Positions 49,907 to 59,500 of a stretch of 62,828 nucleotides of DNA are shown in pieces. The stretch is from the NCBI GenBank assembly GCA_013822345.1, contig PNKH01000036.1, positions 1-62,828 on the forward strand, read 5' to 3'. Position 1 is the first letter of the stretch. Each line of letters opens with the position of its first letter. The position numbers and the translations under genes are program-made. The DNA comes from Isosphaera sp. Lineage in GTDB: Bacteria > Planctomycetota > Planctomycetia > Gemmatales > Gemmataceae. The notes beneath the pieces are model-generated. The model did no database searches and was not told the origin of the DNA. It saw only the letters and a program-made list of their open reading frames with translations.

Positions 49907-52471
49907 ATGTCCCGGTTCCTGCTCCCCGCCGCGTTCGCCCTGGCCCTCGGCCTGGTGCCGACCGTCCCGACCCCCCCGGCCGCGGCCGCCGCCCCGCCGC
50001 CGAAGGTCGAGGAGGAGCTGGTCGAGAAGGTGCGGAAGGCGATCGACAACGGGGTCCGCTACCTGAAGAAGCAGCAGAACCCGCAGGGGAACTGGGAGGG
50101 GATCGTCCTCGGCACCCTCGCCGACCTGGAGGGCGGGACCACCGCCCTGGTCACCCTCGCCCTGCTCAACTGCGGGGTGAAGCCGGACGACCCGGCCCTG
50201 GTCAAGCCGATGGACTACCTCCGCCAGCTGTCCAAGAATCCGAAGAAGACGTACGTCGTCGCCCTGTGCAACCTGGTGTTCGCCGAGGCCCGGGACCCGA
50301 AGGACCTGCCGCTGGTCCAGCGGAACGCCGACTGGCTGATCCGCACCGCCCTCGGGTGGGAGGTCGACGCCGTCACCGGGGTGCCGGCCGGGACCCTCCG
50401 CGGGTGGAGCTACCCGCAGAACGCGATCGCCGACAACTCGAACACCCAGTACGCCCTGCTCGGGCTGTACGCGGCCAAGCAGGCCGGGGCCAAGGTCCCG
50501 GAGGCGGCGTGGCGCGGGGTCCAGGAGTTCTACGCCCGCACCCAGCTGACCCCGCCGGACAACCCCCAGGCCGGGTACTGGAAGTACTACAACGGGATGG
50601 CCGGGGAGGGGATGCCGGAGAGCATCAGCATGTCGGTGGCCGGGGTGTGCGGGCTGCTGATCGCCCGGATGGGGCTGGACGCCAGCGAGCAGAAGCTGGA
50701 CCCGGCGACCGGGGTGGCCCGGAACTGCGGGGACTACGGGGCGGGGCAGAACGCCGCCCTGGCCCGCGGGATGAACTGGGTGGCCGAGAAGTTCCGGTTC
50801 GAGTCGCCCAAGAGCACGTTCTACAACGTGTACGGGATCGAGCGGCTCGGGCGGCTGTCCGGGCAGCGGTTCCTCGGGGCCCACGACTGGTACCGCGAGG
50901 GGTGCGAGATGCTCGTCCGGATCCAGGAGCAGGGGTCGGACGGGTCGATCAGCCGGGGGAAGAGCATCGACGGGACGGCCCACCTGTCGACCGCGTTCGC
51001 CCTGCTGTTCCTGTCCAAGGGGCGGACCCCGGTGCTGGTCAGCAAGTTCGCCTGGGGCGACAAGCAGGACCTGGGGAACGGGGTGCTGGTCGAGGTCCCG
51101 CACCCGGACCACAAGCCGCCGGCGGGCGCCGCGAACTGGAACCGGAAGCACAGTGACGCCCGCCACGTCGTCGAGTTCTCCGCCCGGGAGGTGTTCGGCA
51201 ACGCCCCCCTGGCCTGGCAGGTGTACGACGCCCGCCGGCGGCGGTTCGACGACGACGGCGGGCCGAACGGCCGGTCCGGGAAGGAGAAGGTCCTGGAGGA
51301 GGTCGGGGTCCTGCTCCAGTCCCCGGTCCTGTACCTGAACGGGCACGGCCCGCTCGTCCTCACCCCGGCCCAGGAGGAGATCCTCAAGCTGTACGTCGAG
51401 GAGGGCGGGTTCCTGGTCGGCGAGGCGTGCTGCGGCGACCCGGCGTTCGCCCGGTCGTTCCGGGCCCTGGTGAAGAAGCTGTTCGAGGGGACCGAGCTGC
51501 GGAAGATGCCGCCGGAGCACGCCATCTGGCGGATGTTCCCGGGGGTGCTGCCGACCGACTTCCCGGACCTGGAGGTGCTCGACCGCGGGTGCCGGACGGT
51601 GGCCGTGTTCAGCCCGTCCCCGCTCGCCGGGTACTGGGAGGAGGCGAAGTACATGCCGAAGGACGCCACCCGCCCGGCGAACCGCGGGGAGAAGGCGTTC
51701 TGCCTGGCCCGGAACGTCGTCGCCTACGCCACCGGGATGGAGCTGCCGAAGCCGAAGCTGAGCAAGACGGTAATCGTCAAGGGGGCCGAGACCGGGGTGA
51801 CCCGGAGCCACTTCCGGCCGGTGCAGTTGAAGATCGCCGGGGACCCGGAGCCGGCCCCGGGCGCGCTGAAGAACCTGATGGGCTACCTGCGGGACAACGC
51901 CCGGCTCGAGGTCGCGCTCACGAGCGCCGTCCTGCCGCCGTCGGACGTGGACCAGTTGGCGAACTTCAAGTTCATGTACCTGCACGGCCGGAAGCCGCTC
52001 GCCCTGACCGACGAGGAGGTCGAGAACCTGCAGGGGAACCTGCAGACCGGCGGGCTGCTCCTGGCGGACGCGGCGTGCGGCGGGTTCGACCAGTGGCAGG
52101 CGTTCGACAAGTCGTTCCGGGAGACGTGTGCCCGGCTGTTCCCGGACCGGAAGCTGGAGCTGATCCAGCCGAGGACGAAGGACGACAAGGAAGACCCGCT
52201 GTTCAAGGTGGCCCGGGAGGCGAACCTCAACATCGGGACGGTGCGGTGCCGGCGCGAGTTGCCGGGCGGGAAGGGGGCCGAGCCGGAGCTGCGGAACCAC
52301 CCGCTCCACCTGGAAGGGATCAAGATCGACGGGCGGTGGGCGGTGGTCTACAGCAAGTACGACATCGGGTGCGCGATCGAGGGGCACAAGGCGGCCGACT
52401 GCCTCGGGCACGACAAGGACAGCGCCATCCGGGTCGCGTCGGCGGTGGTGCTGTACTCGCTGAAGCGCTAA
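49907..52471 (+). CDS. Secreted prenyltransferase-like repeat protein with DUF4159 domains
   Basis: An 854-aa exported protein. The signal peptide is at about 1-29. Residues about 35-390 form an alpha/alpha toroid of the prenyltransferase/squalene-cyclase repeat type (GVRYLKKQQNPQGNWEG, YALLGLYAAKQAGAKV, GSISRGKSIDGTAHLSTAFALLFLSKG). Two DUF4159-like modules follow: LNGHGPLVLTPAQEEILKLYV with GGFLVGEACCG, and MYLHGRKPLALTDEEVENL with GGLLLADAACGG. No DxDD cyclase motif was noticed, so terpene cyclase activity is unlikely. The start ATG 49907 has GGAGG at 49896-49900. The combination is common in planctomycetes; the function is unknown. Confidence 0.85.
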   Translation: MSRFLLPAAFALALGLVPTVPTPPAAAAAPPPKVEEELVEKVRKAIDNGVRYLKKQQNPQGNWEGIVLGTLADLEGGTTALVTLALLNCGVKPDDPALVKPMDYLRQLSKNPKKTYVVALCNLVFAEARDPKDLPLVQRNADWLIRTALGWEVDAVTGVPAGTLRGWSYPQNAIADNSNTQYALLGLYAAKQAGAKVPEAAWRGVQEFYARTQLTPPDNPQAGYWKYYNGMAGEGMPESISMSVAGVCGLLIARMGLDASEQKLDPATGVARNCGDYGAGQNAALARGMNWVAEKFRFESPKSTFYNVYGIERLGRLSGQRFLGAHDWYREGCEMLVRIQEQGSDGSISRGKSIDGTAHLSTAFALLFLSKGRTPVLVSKFAWGDKQDLGNGVLVEVPHPDHKPPAGAANWNRKHSDARHVVEFSAREVFGNAPLAWQVYDARRRRFDDDGGPNGRSGKEKVLEEVGVLLQSPVLYLNGHGPLVLTPAQEEILKLYVEEGGFLVGEACCGDPAFARSFRALVKKLFEGTELRKMPPEHAIWRMFPGVLPTDFPDLEVLDRGCRTVAVFSPSPLAGYWEEAKYMPKDATRPANRGEKAFCLARNVVAYATGMELPKPKLSKTVIVKGAETGVTRSHFRPVQLKIAGDPEPAPGALKNLMGYLRDNARLEVALTSAVLPPSDVDQLANFKFMYLHGRKPLALTDEEVENLQGNLQTGGLLLADAACGGFDQWQAFDKSFRETCARLFPDRKLELIQPRTKDDKEDPLFKVAREANLNIGTVRCRRELPGGKGAEPELRNHPLHLEGIKIDGRWAVVYSKYDIGCAIEGHKAADCLGHDKDSAIRVASAVVLYSLKR

Positions 52472-52499
52472 CGGACCTGCCTTCCGGCCCGGAGGGATG

Positions 52500-53342
52500 T
52501 CACACCCCGTTCGCCGGGACCACCGTCAGCCGGACCTCCTTGCCGTCGCGGGTGACCACCACCGCCGCCTTCCGCCCCGGCTTCACCAGGCTGGCGGCGG
52601 TGAACGTGTCGGCGACCGAGTCGGTCCACCGCCCGTCGAGGGTCAGCAGCCGGTCCCCGGCCTTCAGCCCGGCGGCGGCCGCCGGCGACCCGGCCAGCAC
52701 CTCCGTCACCTTCACCCCGGCCTCCTCGTCGGCCTCGGCCTTGTCGACGGTGAAGCCCCAGACGGCGGCCGGGGCGACCACCCGCGGCTCCGGCTTCTTC
52801 CCCCCGCCGCCCATCATCTTCTGCATCAGGGCCTGCATCACGTCCGCCGGCTCGTACCCGTTCGGGGTGAACGTCAGCTCCTTCTTCTGGTAGTCGACCG
52901 TCGTCTTGTACCGGGCGAAGAACGGGAACCCGACGATCCCGTCGATCGGCCCGAGGGCGTTCGACATGGCGGTCACCGTCGGGTGGTCCATCACCATCAC
53001 CGGCACCTTCTCCAGTTTCACGCCCCCGATGGCGAGGCTGTCGAGGGTCTTGGCACCCCCCATCCCGAACAGCGGCAGGGCCGGGGCGTCGCCCTTCTTC
53101 AGCACCCCGGCGTCCTTCGCCAGCCGGTTGTTCACCAGGTTGGTCGGGGCCCCGGTGTCGAAGATCAGCCGGTACGGCCCCTTCCCGTTCACCATCACCT
53201 GGACGGCCATGTGCCGGGACGAGAGCAGCTCGAACGGCACGACGACCGGCTTCCCGTCCGCCTTCGGCGGGTCCGTCTTGTCCTGGGCCGGGGCGAACGC
53301 GGCCAACCCGGCCAGTAGCAGCAGCGTGCACGCGGCGCGCAT
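52500..53342 (-). CDS. Retropepsin-like aspartic protease with PDZ domain
   Basis: A 280-aa exported protein. The signal peptide (MRAACTLLLLAGLAAFAPAQ) is followed by a single retroviral-type aspartic protease domain with FDTGAPTNLV (Asp62) and a GIVGFPFF flap-like stretch. A PDZ domain occupies about 195-280 (VLAGSPAAAAGLKAGDRLLTLDG). Such single-domain proteases must dimerise. Its paralogue lies 2 nt upstream with the same layout and the same 280-aa length, so the pair arose by tandem duplication. The periplasmic substrate is unknown. Confidence 0.85.
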   Translation of the reverse strand: MRAACTLLLLAGLAAFAPAQDKTDPPKADGKPVVVPFELLSSRHMAVQVMVNGKGPYRLIFDTGAPTNLVNNRLAKDAGVLKKGDAPALPLFGMGGAKTLDSLAIGGVKLEKVPVMVMDHPTVTAMSNALGPIDGIVGFPFFARYKTTVDYQKKELTFTPNGYEPADVMQALMQKMMGGGGKKPEPRVVAPAAVWGFTVDKAEADEEAGVKVTEVLAGSPAAAAGLKAGDRLLTLDGRWTDSVADTFTAASLVKPGRKAAVVVTRDGKEVRLTVVPANGV

Positions 53343-53344
53343 GG

Positions 53345-54187
53345 TCACAGCCCCCTCCCGAGTTCGACGGTCAGTTCCTTGGCCTTCCCGCCGCGCTTCA
53401 CCGTGAACGTCAGCCTCGTCCCGGTCCCGGCCTTGGCCAGGGCCGCGGCGAGGGCCTTGTTCGTGGTCACCTCGGCCGCCTTCACCGACTCGATCACGTC
53501 CCCGGCCTCGAACCCGGCCTTCGCCGCCGGGCTCCCGGCGAGCACCTTCCTCACCACGACCGCCCCGTTCGCCTCCTCCGCCTCGACCCCGACGAACCCG
53601 CGCGGGACGACCTCGAAGTTCGGCCGCAGCCCGGTCAGGGCGGCGAGCATCTTGAGCATCGGGCCCATGCTCTGGATGTCGTCCCCGCCCTTGGCGTCGA
53701 TCTTCATCGGGGCCGGCGGGTCGAACCCGGGCAGCTCCTCGAACGCCAGCTTGTCGGCGGTGAAGTCGTAGGCGATCCGGAACTTCGCCAGCACGTTGTA
53801 CCCGACCACCCCGTGCAGCTCGACGCCGGCCAGCCCCATGCTGTTCATCCCCTCGATCTGCACCAGGTCCTCGACCCGCGTCTTGACCTTGTCCAGCTTC
53901 ACCCCGCCCTCGAGCTCGAACGCCCCGAACGTCCCCCACCCCTTGTCGTCCAGCTCCACCCCGGCCTTCTTCGCCACCGCCTTGGTGACGAACACCGCCG
54001 GGGCCCCGGTGTCGAGGATCAGGTTGAACGGGCCCTTCCCGTTCATCTTCGCCCGGACCAGGATGTGCTTGGTGTCGGTCAGCCGGTACGGCACGTCGTG
54101 CGTCTTCGCGGCCGGCTTCTCCGGCGGCCGGGCCGCGAGGAACGGGGCGAGGCCCAGGCACAGTGCCAGGGCGGCGAGGCGTCTCAT
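53345..54187 (-). CDS. Retropepsin-like aspartic protease with PDZ domain, paralogue
   Basis: A 280-aa exported protein with a signal peptide (MRRLAALALCLGLAPFLAA). The protease domain carries LDTGAPAVFV (Asp59) and GVVGYNVL; a PDZ domain is at about 195-280 (VLAGSPAAKAGFEAGDVIESV). It has the same architecture as the next gene downstream but has diverged widely outside the motifs. A 2-nt spacing to that gene means the two are cotranscribed and probably translationally coupled. Confidence 0.85.
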   Translation of the reverse strand: MRRLAALALCLGLAPFLAARPPEKPAAKTHDVPYRLTDTKHILVRAKMNGKGPFNLILDTGAPAVFVTKAVAKKAGVELDDKGWGTFGAFELEGGVKLDKVKTRVEDLVQIEGMNSMGLAGVELHGVVGYNVLAKFRIAYDFTADKLAFEELPGFDPPAPMKIDAKGGDDIQSMGPMLKMLAALTGLRPNFEVVPRGFVGVEAEEANGAVVVRKVLAGSPAAKAGFEAGDVIESVKAAEVTTNKALAAALAKAGTGTRLTFTVKRGGKAKELTVELGRGL

Positions 54188-54249
54188 GGGGGGTACCTTT
54201 CGCGTGAGGTGGGTACGGTGAAGGATTGTACCCTGGCGGGCGCGGAAAA

Positions 54250-54332
54250 GTTTAGCCGCGACGCGGAGTCCTCGGAGCGGAGCGCGGAAAGCTCCCGCGC
54301 TCCGCTCCGAGGACTCCGCGTCGCGGCTAAAC
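54250..54332. repeat. 38-bp perfect inverted repeat
   Basis: Arms at 54250-54287 and 54295-54332 with a 7-nt loop, ending gtttagccgcgac / gtcgcggctaaac like the element at 49737-49820. It lies between the aspartic protease pair and the redoxin-copper protein gene. Confidence 0.95.
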
Positions 54333-54346
54333 GCCGCGGGCTGGGG

Positions 54347-56269
54347 TCACTTCTTGTTCGGGTCCGTCCGGACGAACCGCGGCCGCTCGCCGCCGGCGGG
54401 GGTGGCCCCGAGGAACCCGAACAGCATCTCGTTCGTCGTCTCCTCCCCGAAGCTGATGTTCCGCGGCGGGTGGAACGGGTTGTGCGGGTTCTTCTCCGAG
54501 TTGTCGTACACCGCCTCCACGTCGAACCGGGTCCCGGCCTTGGCCCGGATCGGGTCCTTGAACCAGTACGTCTCCTGCCAGTTGTAGTCCCAGTCCTTGA
54601 TGTCCACGAGCACCACCGGGTCCTGGCCCGGCGCGGTCATGGTCACCTTGATCTGCCGCCCGACCAGGTGCATGTGCGGCAGGACGCTGTGGACGGTCGC
54701 GTCGGCGGTCAGCCACGCCGACCCCTTCGCCTTGTACGCCGGGTCGCCCTTCGGGATCGAGTTGAAGAACGACAGCCCGCCGACGGTCAGGGTGACGAAC
54801 GGCTTCTCGACCGGCTTCTTGGCGAAGTAGACGCCGATCCGGGTGCGGTCGGCCTCGGCCTTGCCGGTCCGGTGGTAGTGGACCTGGAGGACCACGTCCG
54901 CCCCCTTCGGCAGGAGCACCCCGGACCCCTCCGGGAACTTCGTGGCGAGTTGCCCGGGGGCCCACCCGCCGAACGTCCCGATCGGCGGGACGCCGGGCCG
55001 CGCCCCGGCCCCGGTCGGGACGAACCCGATCCCCATCCCGACCGAGTACCCGGGGCCGCGGTCCGGCTCGTCCGCCGCCTTCTTCCGGTCCTTCTCCTTC
55101 TGCTCCAGCTCCCGGGCCCGGCCGGTGGTGTCGAAGAAGTTCAGGGCGTGGTGGACGACCGCGGCGTTCCCCGGCCTCACCTCGTAGGCGACGATGTACT
55201 TGTCCTCGGTCGTGTTGGTCGGCAGGACGAAGCACCGGAACAGGTCCTTCCCGCCGGCCGCGACGTGCATCTCCTCCGGGACGGTCAGCACCAGGTCCGG
55301 CTCGCCGAGCTGCCAGCCCTCGGGGAACTTGACCGGCGGCGGGGCGTCCTTCGGGTCGCCCTCGGGGCACCCGGCCTTGTCCCAGGCGGCGAGGGTGTCG
55401 ATCTCGCGGAGGGTGAGCGACCGGGCGTTGGCGAACGGCACCCCGGCCGCCGGCTTCCACGGCGGCATCTCCCGGCTGGCGGTGTAGTGGACCATGTCGG
55501 CGGACCAGTTCTGCGCCTGCTTGTACGTCATCAGGGAGAACGGGCCGACCTCGCCGGGGCGGTGGCAACTCTGGCAGTGCTTCTGGAGGATCGGCAGCAC
55601 GTCGCGGTGGTAGGTGACGGCGGCGTTCGGGTCCGGCTTCGCGTCCTTCGCCAGGACGTGGCACCCGACCGGGACGGTCGCCGGGACGGTCACGTCCTTG
55701 CCGGCGAGCAGCTCCTCGACGGCGTTCTTCAGGTCGGTCTCGGTGACCCGCGGGTTCCGCTTCAGCCGGGCGTGCCAGGCGTTGTCGACCCGGCCGCGGT
55801 ACCGCAGGACGGCGTTGTGGTCGAGGACGAACGCCTCGGGGGTGGTGGTCGCCTTGAACGCGTCGGCGGCGGCGAGCTTCGGGTCGGTGGCGACCGGGAA
55901 CGGGAGCTTGAACTCGGCGACCCGCTTCGCCACCGCCGCCCGGTCGTCCTCGCCCGGGACGACGCCGACGACGGCCACGCCCTTGGCGGCGTACGCGGCG
56001 TGCATCTCGGTGAGGGTGGCGGCGTAGGAGTTCGAGACCGGGCAGTCGAACGACAGGAAGACGACGACGGTCGCGGCCTTGCCGTGCCAGTCCTTGAGCG
56101 AGACCGGCTTGCCGTCGGGTCCGGTGAGGGTGACGCCCTCGACCGCCTTGTTCAGCTTGTCGGTGACCGGCTTCGGGTCGGCGGCCCGGCCGGTCCGGGG
56201 GTCGGGGGACAGGAGCCCGGCCGCGAGGACGGTCAGGGCCAGGCCGACGAGGGATCCCACCCGCAGCAT
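54347..56269 (-). CDS. Redoxin, cytochrome c and copper monooxygenase-like fusion
   Basis: A 640-aa exported protein with three parts. Residues 35-190 form an AhpC/TSA-type redoxin with FDCPVSN, where the peroxidatic-type Cys76 is followed by Ser at the second position. Residues 215-320 carry a cytochrome c motif CQSCH (Cys232, Cys235, His236). Residues 340-640 resemble a copper type II, ascorbate-dependent monooxygenase: VVHHALNF, LQVHYHRTG and LPHMHLVGR provide His pairs like those binding the two coppers. The start ATG 56269 has GGAGG about 5 nt upstream. It probably performs periplasmic oxidation chemistry with its own electron relay; the substrate is unknown. Confidence 0.85.
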   Translation of the reverse strand: MLRVGSLVGLALTVLAAGLLSPDPRTGRAADPKPVTDKLNKAVEGVTLTGPDGKPVSLKDWHGKAATVVVFLSFDCPVSNSYAATLTEMHAAYAAKGVAVVGVVPGEDDRAAVAKRVAEFKLPFPVATDPKLAAADAFKATTTPEAFVLDHNAVLRYRGRVDNAWHARLKRNPRVTETDLKNAVEELLAGKDVTVPATVPVGCHVLAKDAKPDPNAAVTYHRDVLPILQKHCQSCHRPGEVGPFSLMTYKQAQNWSADMVHYTASREMPPWKPAAGVPFANARSLTLREIDTLAAWDKAGCPEGDPKDAPPPVKFPEGWQLGEPDLVLTVPEEMHVAAGGKDLFRCFVLPTNTTEDKYIVAYEVRPGNAAVVHHALNFFDTTGRARELEQKEKDRKKAADEPDRGPGYSVGMGIGFVPTGAGARPGVPPIGTFGGWAPGQLATKFPEGSGVLLPKGADVVLQVHYHRTGKAEADRTRIGVYFAKKPVEKPFVTLTVGGLSFFNSIPKGDPAYKAKGSAWLTADATVHSVLPHMHLVGRQIKVTMTAPGQDPVVLVDIKDWDYNWQETYWFKDPIRAKAGTRFDVEAVYDNSEKNPHNPFHPPRNISFGEETTNEMLFGFLGATPAGGERPRFVRTDPNKK

Positions 56270-56367
56270 GGTCGCCTCCGCTGGAACCGATCGAGGGGGG
56301 TGAGATGATTATACCCGCGGCCGCGGCGGAGGTTTCACGCCTCACGGAACACTCACGGGACAGCCGC

Positions 56368-56497
56368 ACGAAGCGATCGGAACGCGGATCAAGAGGATGA
56401 AAGACGGGATCGAGAGGATCAGACGAAAATCAATGTCCTGGTCTGATCCTCTTGATCCGGGTTTTGATCCTCTTGATCCGCGTTCCGATCGCTTCGT
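56368..56497. repeat. Long inverted repeat built of gatcctcttgatcc units
   Basis: Perfect 31-bp outer arms at 56368-56398 and 56467-56497 (acgaagcgatcggaacgcgg and more). Inside are a second pair (ggatcagac/gtctgatcc) and tandem tgatcctcttgatcc units. It fills most of the 299-nt divergent gap between the redoxin fusion gene and the large membrane protein. The AT-rich centre aaaatcaatgtcctg differs from the GC-rich surroundings. Confidence 0.9.
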
Positions 56498-56568
56498 CTT
56501 CGCCGCTCTTGACGGCCCGACCGCATCCCCGAAGATCGACCGTGCTCTCCGCCGCGCCGAGGAAACCC

Positions 56569-59500
56569 GTGGCACACGACGCGAGCCTGGAGCCGGTCCT
56601 GCGGGCGGTCGAGCCGGCCGCCCGGCTCGTCCCCGAGCGGTACCTCCGGCACGTCGCCCACTTCCTGTCCGACACCGGCCATCCCGTCCCGACCAACCCC
56701 GACCTCCCGCTCTGGGTGTCGCGGCAGGCCCTCGCCGCCGCGGACGTCCTCCCGCCCCGGGCGATGGCCGGGACCGAGCCCGACCTCCTGCTGGTCACCG
56801 ACCCCGACGACCGGATGATCGAGCGGCTCCCGCGCGGGGAGCAGCTCCGGGTGTACTGGCGGGTCCTGTACCGGGCCGCGGTGATGCGGGCCGTCGACCT
56901 GGCCTGGGAGGCCGGCGTCCTCGCCCCGGCCGAGTGCCGCGACCGGCTCCTGGCGCTCGGGCCGACGGCCGCCCGGGAGGTGCGGGCCGTCCTGGAGGCC
57001 GAGCACCTGGTCGTCCCCGGGGCGGACGACGCGGCCGTGTTCCGGGCGTTCGCCGCCGTCTACCTCGACCTCCGGGCGTTCGACCGGCACGCGGCCGAGG
57101 ACTACTTCCCGAGCCTGCCGCACGGCCCCGGCGTCGCCCAATCCCTCGCGGAAGTCGTGGACGCCGCCGGGCTGCTGGCGCAGTCCCGGCCGGCCGGGGC
57201 GGACGACCCGCCGGCCGACCCGGAGCCGCACGAGCAGTGGCCGGAAACGGCCGCCGCCCCGGCGCCGCCGGCGGTCGCGCCGGCCGACCCCGGCGGGCTG
57301 CTCGCCAAGGCCCGGGACGCGGAGGGGAAGGGGAACCACGTCCGGGCCGCGATCCTCCGGGCGCAGCTGGCGGCGGCCGGCGGGCGGGGCCTGGCCGAGA
57401 CGGGGGCGCTGGCCGCCCTCGACAAGGTGGTGGACGAACTCGGCCGGCTGCTCGGGTGGGACGGCCCGACCCGGCGGGAGTGGCGGCAGGCCCTCGCCCC
57501 GCTCCTCGGGCCGGCCGCCGCCGGGGTGTGGCCGCGGGCCGCCCGCGGCCTGTACGAGCTGCAGAAGCTGCCGGCCGACCTCGGCCGGGAGGTGTTCGCG
57601 GTCGACCTGCCGGAGGCGATCCGGACGCTCGGCCGGCGGCCGGTCAAGCGGCCGCTGCCGCGGGCCCGGCGGGTGCTCCTGCTGATGGGGCTGAAGCGGG
57701 CCCAGGCCCAGCTCCTCCGGGCCGGGCTGCCGGCCCCGGCCCACCTCCGCCTCGACCGCCTGTTCCACCACGAGACGCACCGGGCCGAGGGCGAGATCCG
57801 GGCCGAGCTCACCCCGGTCGTCGCCGCCGCCCTGGCCGCGGCCGGCCTCGTCCCGACGACCACGGTCGAGGAGGTCGGGCGCGACAAGCTGGTGGCCGAG
57901 TTGCTGGACCGGGTGTGCGACCGCGGGTACCTGCGGTTCGGCGACCTGCGGGACGCGGTCGCCCGGAACCGGCTGAAGCTGCCGGACCTCCGCGGGCCGG
58001 GCGAGTTGCTCCGCGGCGACCCGCTGCTGCGGGCCGACGACCACCTGTCCGAGGCGCTGGACGGAGTCTACCGGCGGGGCGAGTTCTACCTCCGTTGGCT
58101 GCAGCGCGGCAGCTCGGTGTTCTTCGCCGGCCCGGTCGGGCGTGCGCTGTTCCTGTACCTGCTGCTGCCGTTCGCCGGGGCGTTCATGACGGTGGTGTTC
58201 GCCATCGAGATGGCGCACATCGGGTCGGACGCCTACGCGTTCGTCGCCAAGCGGGCGACGAAGAAGCCGCCGCCGGCCCCGGACCCCGCCCGGGCCGCGG
58301 CGGCCGACGGGGTGGAGTACGACGAGGAGACGAACACCATCTGGTGGTCCCACGACGAGGCGGCCGACCTGGCGAAGCAGGTGTTCACCTCGAAGCCGGG
58401 CGGGTTCCACGTCCCGTGGGGGTGGGTCGGCGGGCTGGCGGTGTTCCTGTTCCTGGTGCTGCACGTCCCGCCGTTCCGCCGGGCGGTCGGGGAGGCGTTC
58501 CGGTACGCGTGGCTTCTGGTCCGCGGGGTGGTGTGGGACCTGCCGGTCGGGGTGTGGCGGTCCGGCCTGGTCCGGCGGCTGCGGCTGAGCCGGCCGGCCC
58601 GGCTCCTCGGCCGGCACTTCGCGACCCCGCTGTTGCTGACCGCACTGGTGTTCGGGCTGATGGTGCTGTTCGGGGTGAGCCCGCGGTTCCTGCTCCGGTG
58701 GGGGTGGGCGGTCTGGGCCGGGCTGACGGTGGCGTACAACACCCCGTGGGGGTGGGTGGCCCAGGACCGCCTGGCCGAGATGCTGTCCGACTGGTGGCGG
58801 GTGGTCCGGGTGAACCTGATCCCCGGGCTGATCGCCACGGTCGTCGACTGGTGCCGGGCCCTGGCGAACTGGGTGGAGCGGCGGCTGTACGCGGTGGACG
58901 AGCGGCTGCGGTTCCGCGGCGGGGACTCGGGCGGGTCGCTGGCGGTGAAGGCGGTGCTCGGGCTCTTGTGGTTCCCGGTCGCGTACCTGACGCGGTTCGC
59001 CTTCTACCTGCTGCTCGAGCCGCAGATCAACCCGGTGAAGCACTTCCCGGTGGTGACGGTGTCGCACAAGCTGCTGCTCCCGCTGGTGGTGGTGGGGGAC
59101 CCGGCGAACGAGCTGTCGTCGTTCGGCGGGGTGGTGGCGTCGGTGACCGGGTGGGGGGTGGCGAAGGCGAACGTGTGGGCGTTCACGATCGTGGCGTGCG
59201 TCCCGGGGGTGTTCGGGTTCATCGCCTGGGAGCTGTTGGCGAACTGGCGGCTGTACCGGGCGAACCGGTCGCCGCGGCTGAACCCGGTGACGATCGGGTC
59301 GCACGGGGAGTCGATGCGCGGGCTCTTGCGGCCGGGGTTCCACTCGGGGACGGTGCCGCGGCTGTTCCGGAAGCTGCGGCGGGCGGGCCCGGCGAAGGCC
59401 GGGCGACTGCACCACGACCTGGCCCACGCGGCGGAGGGGGTGCACCGGTTCGTGGACCGGGAGCTGGTCGACCTGCTGGACCGGACCCCGGGGTGGGGCG

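Noticed and set aside
49907-52471. Squalene-hopene cyclase
   Set aside because: The toroid repeats are present, but no DxDD catalytic motif was seen; a signal peptide and DUF4159 modules argue for another role.
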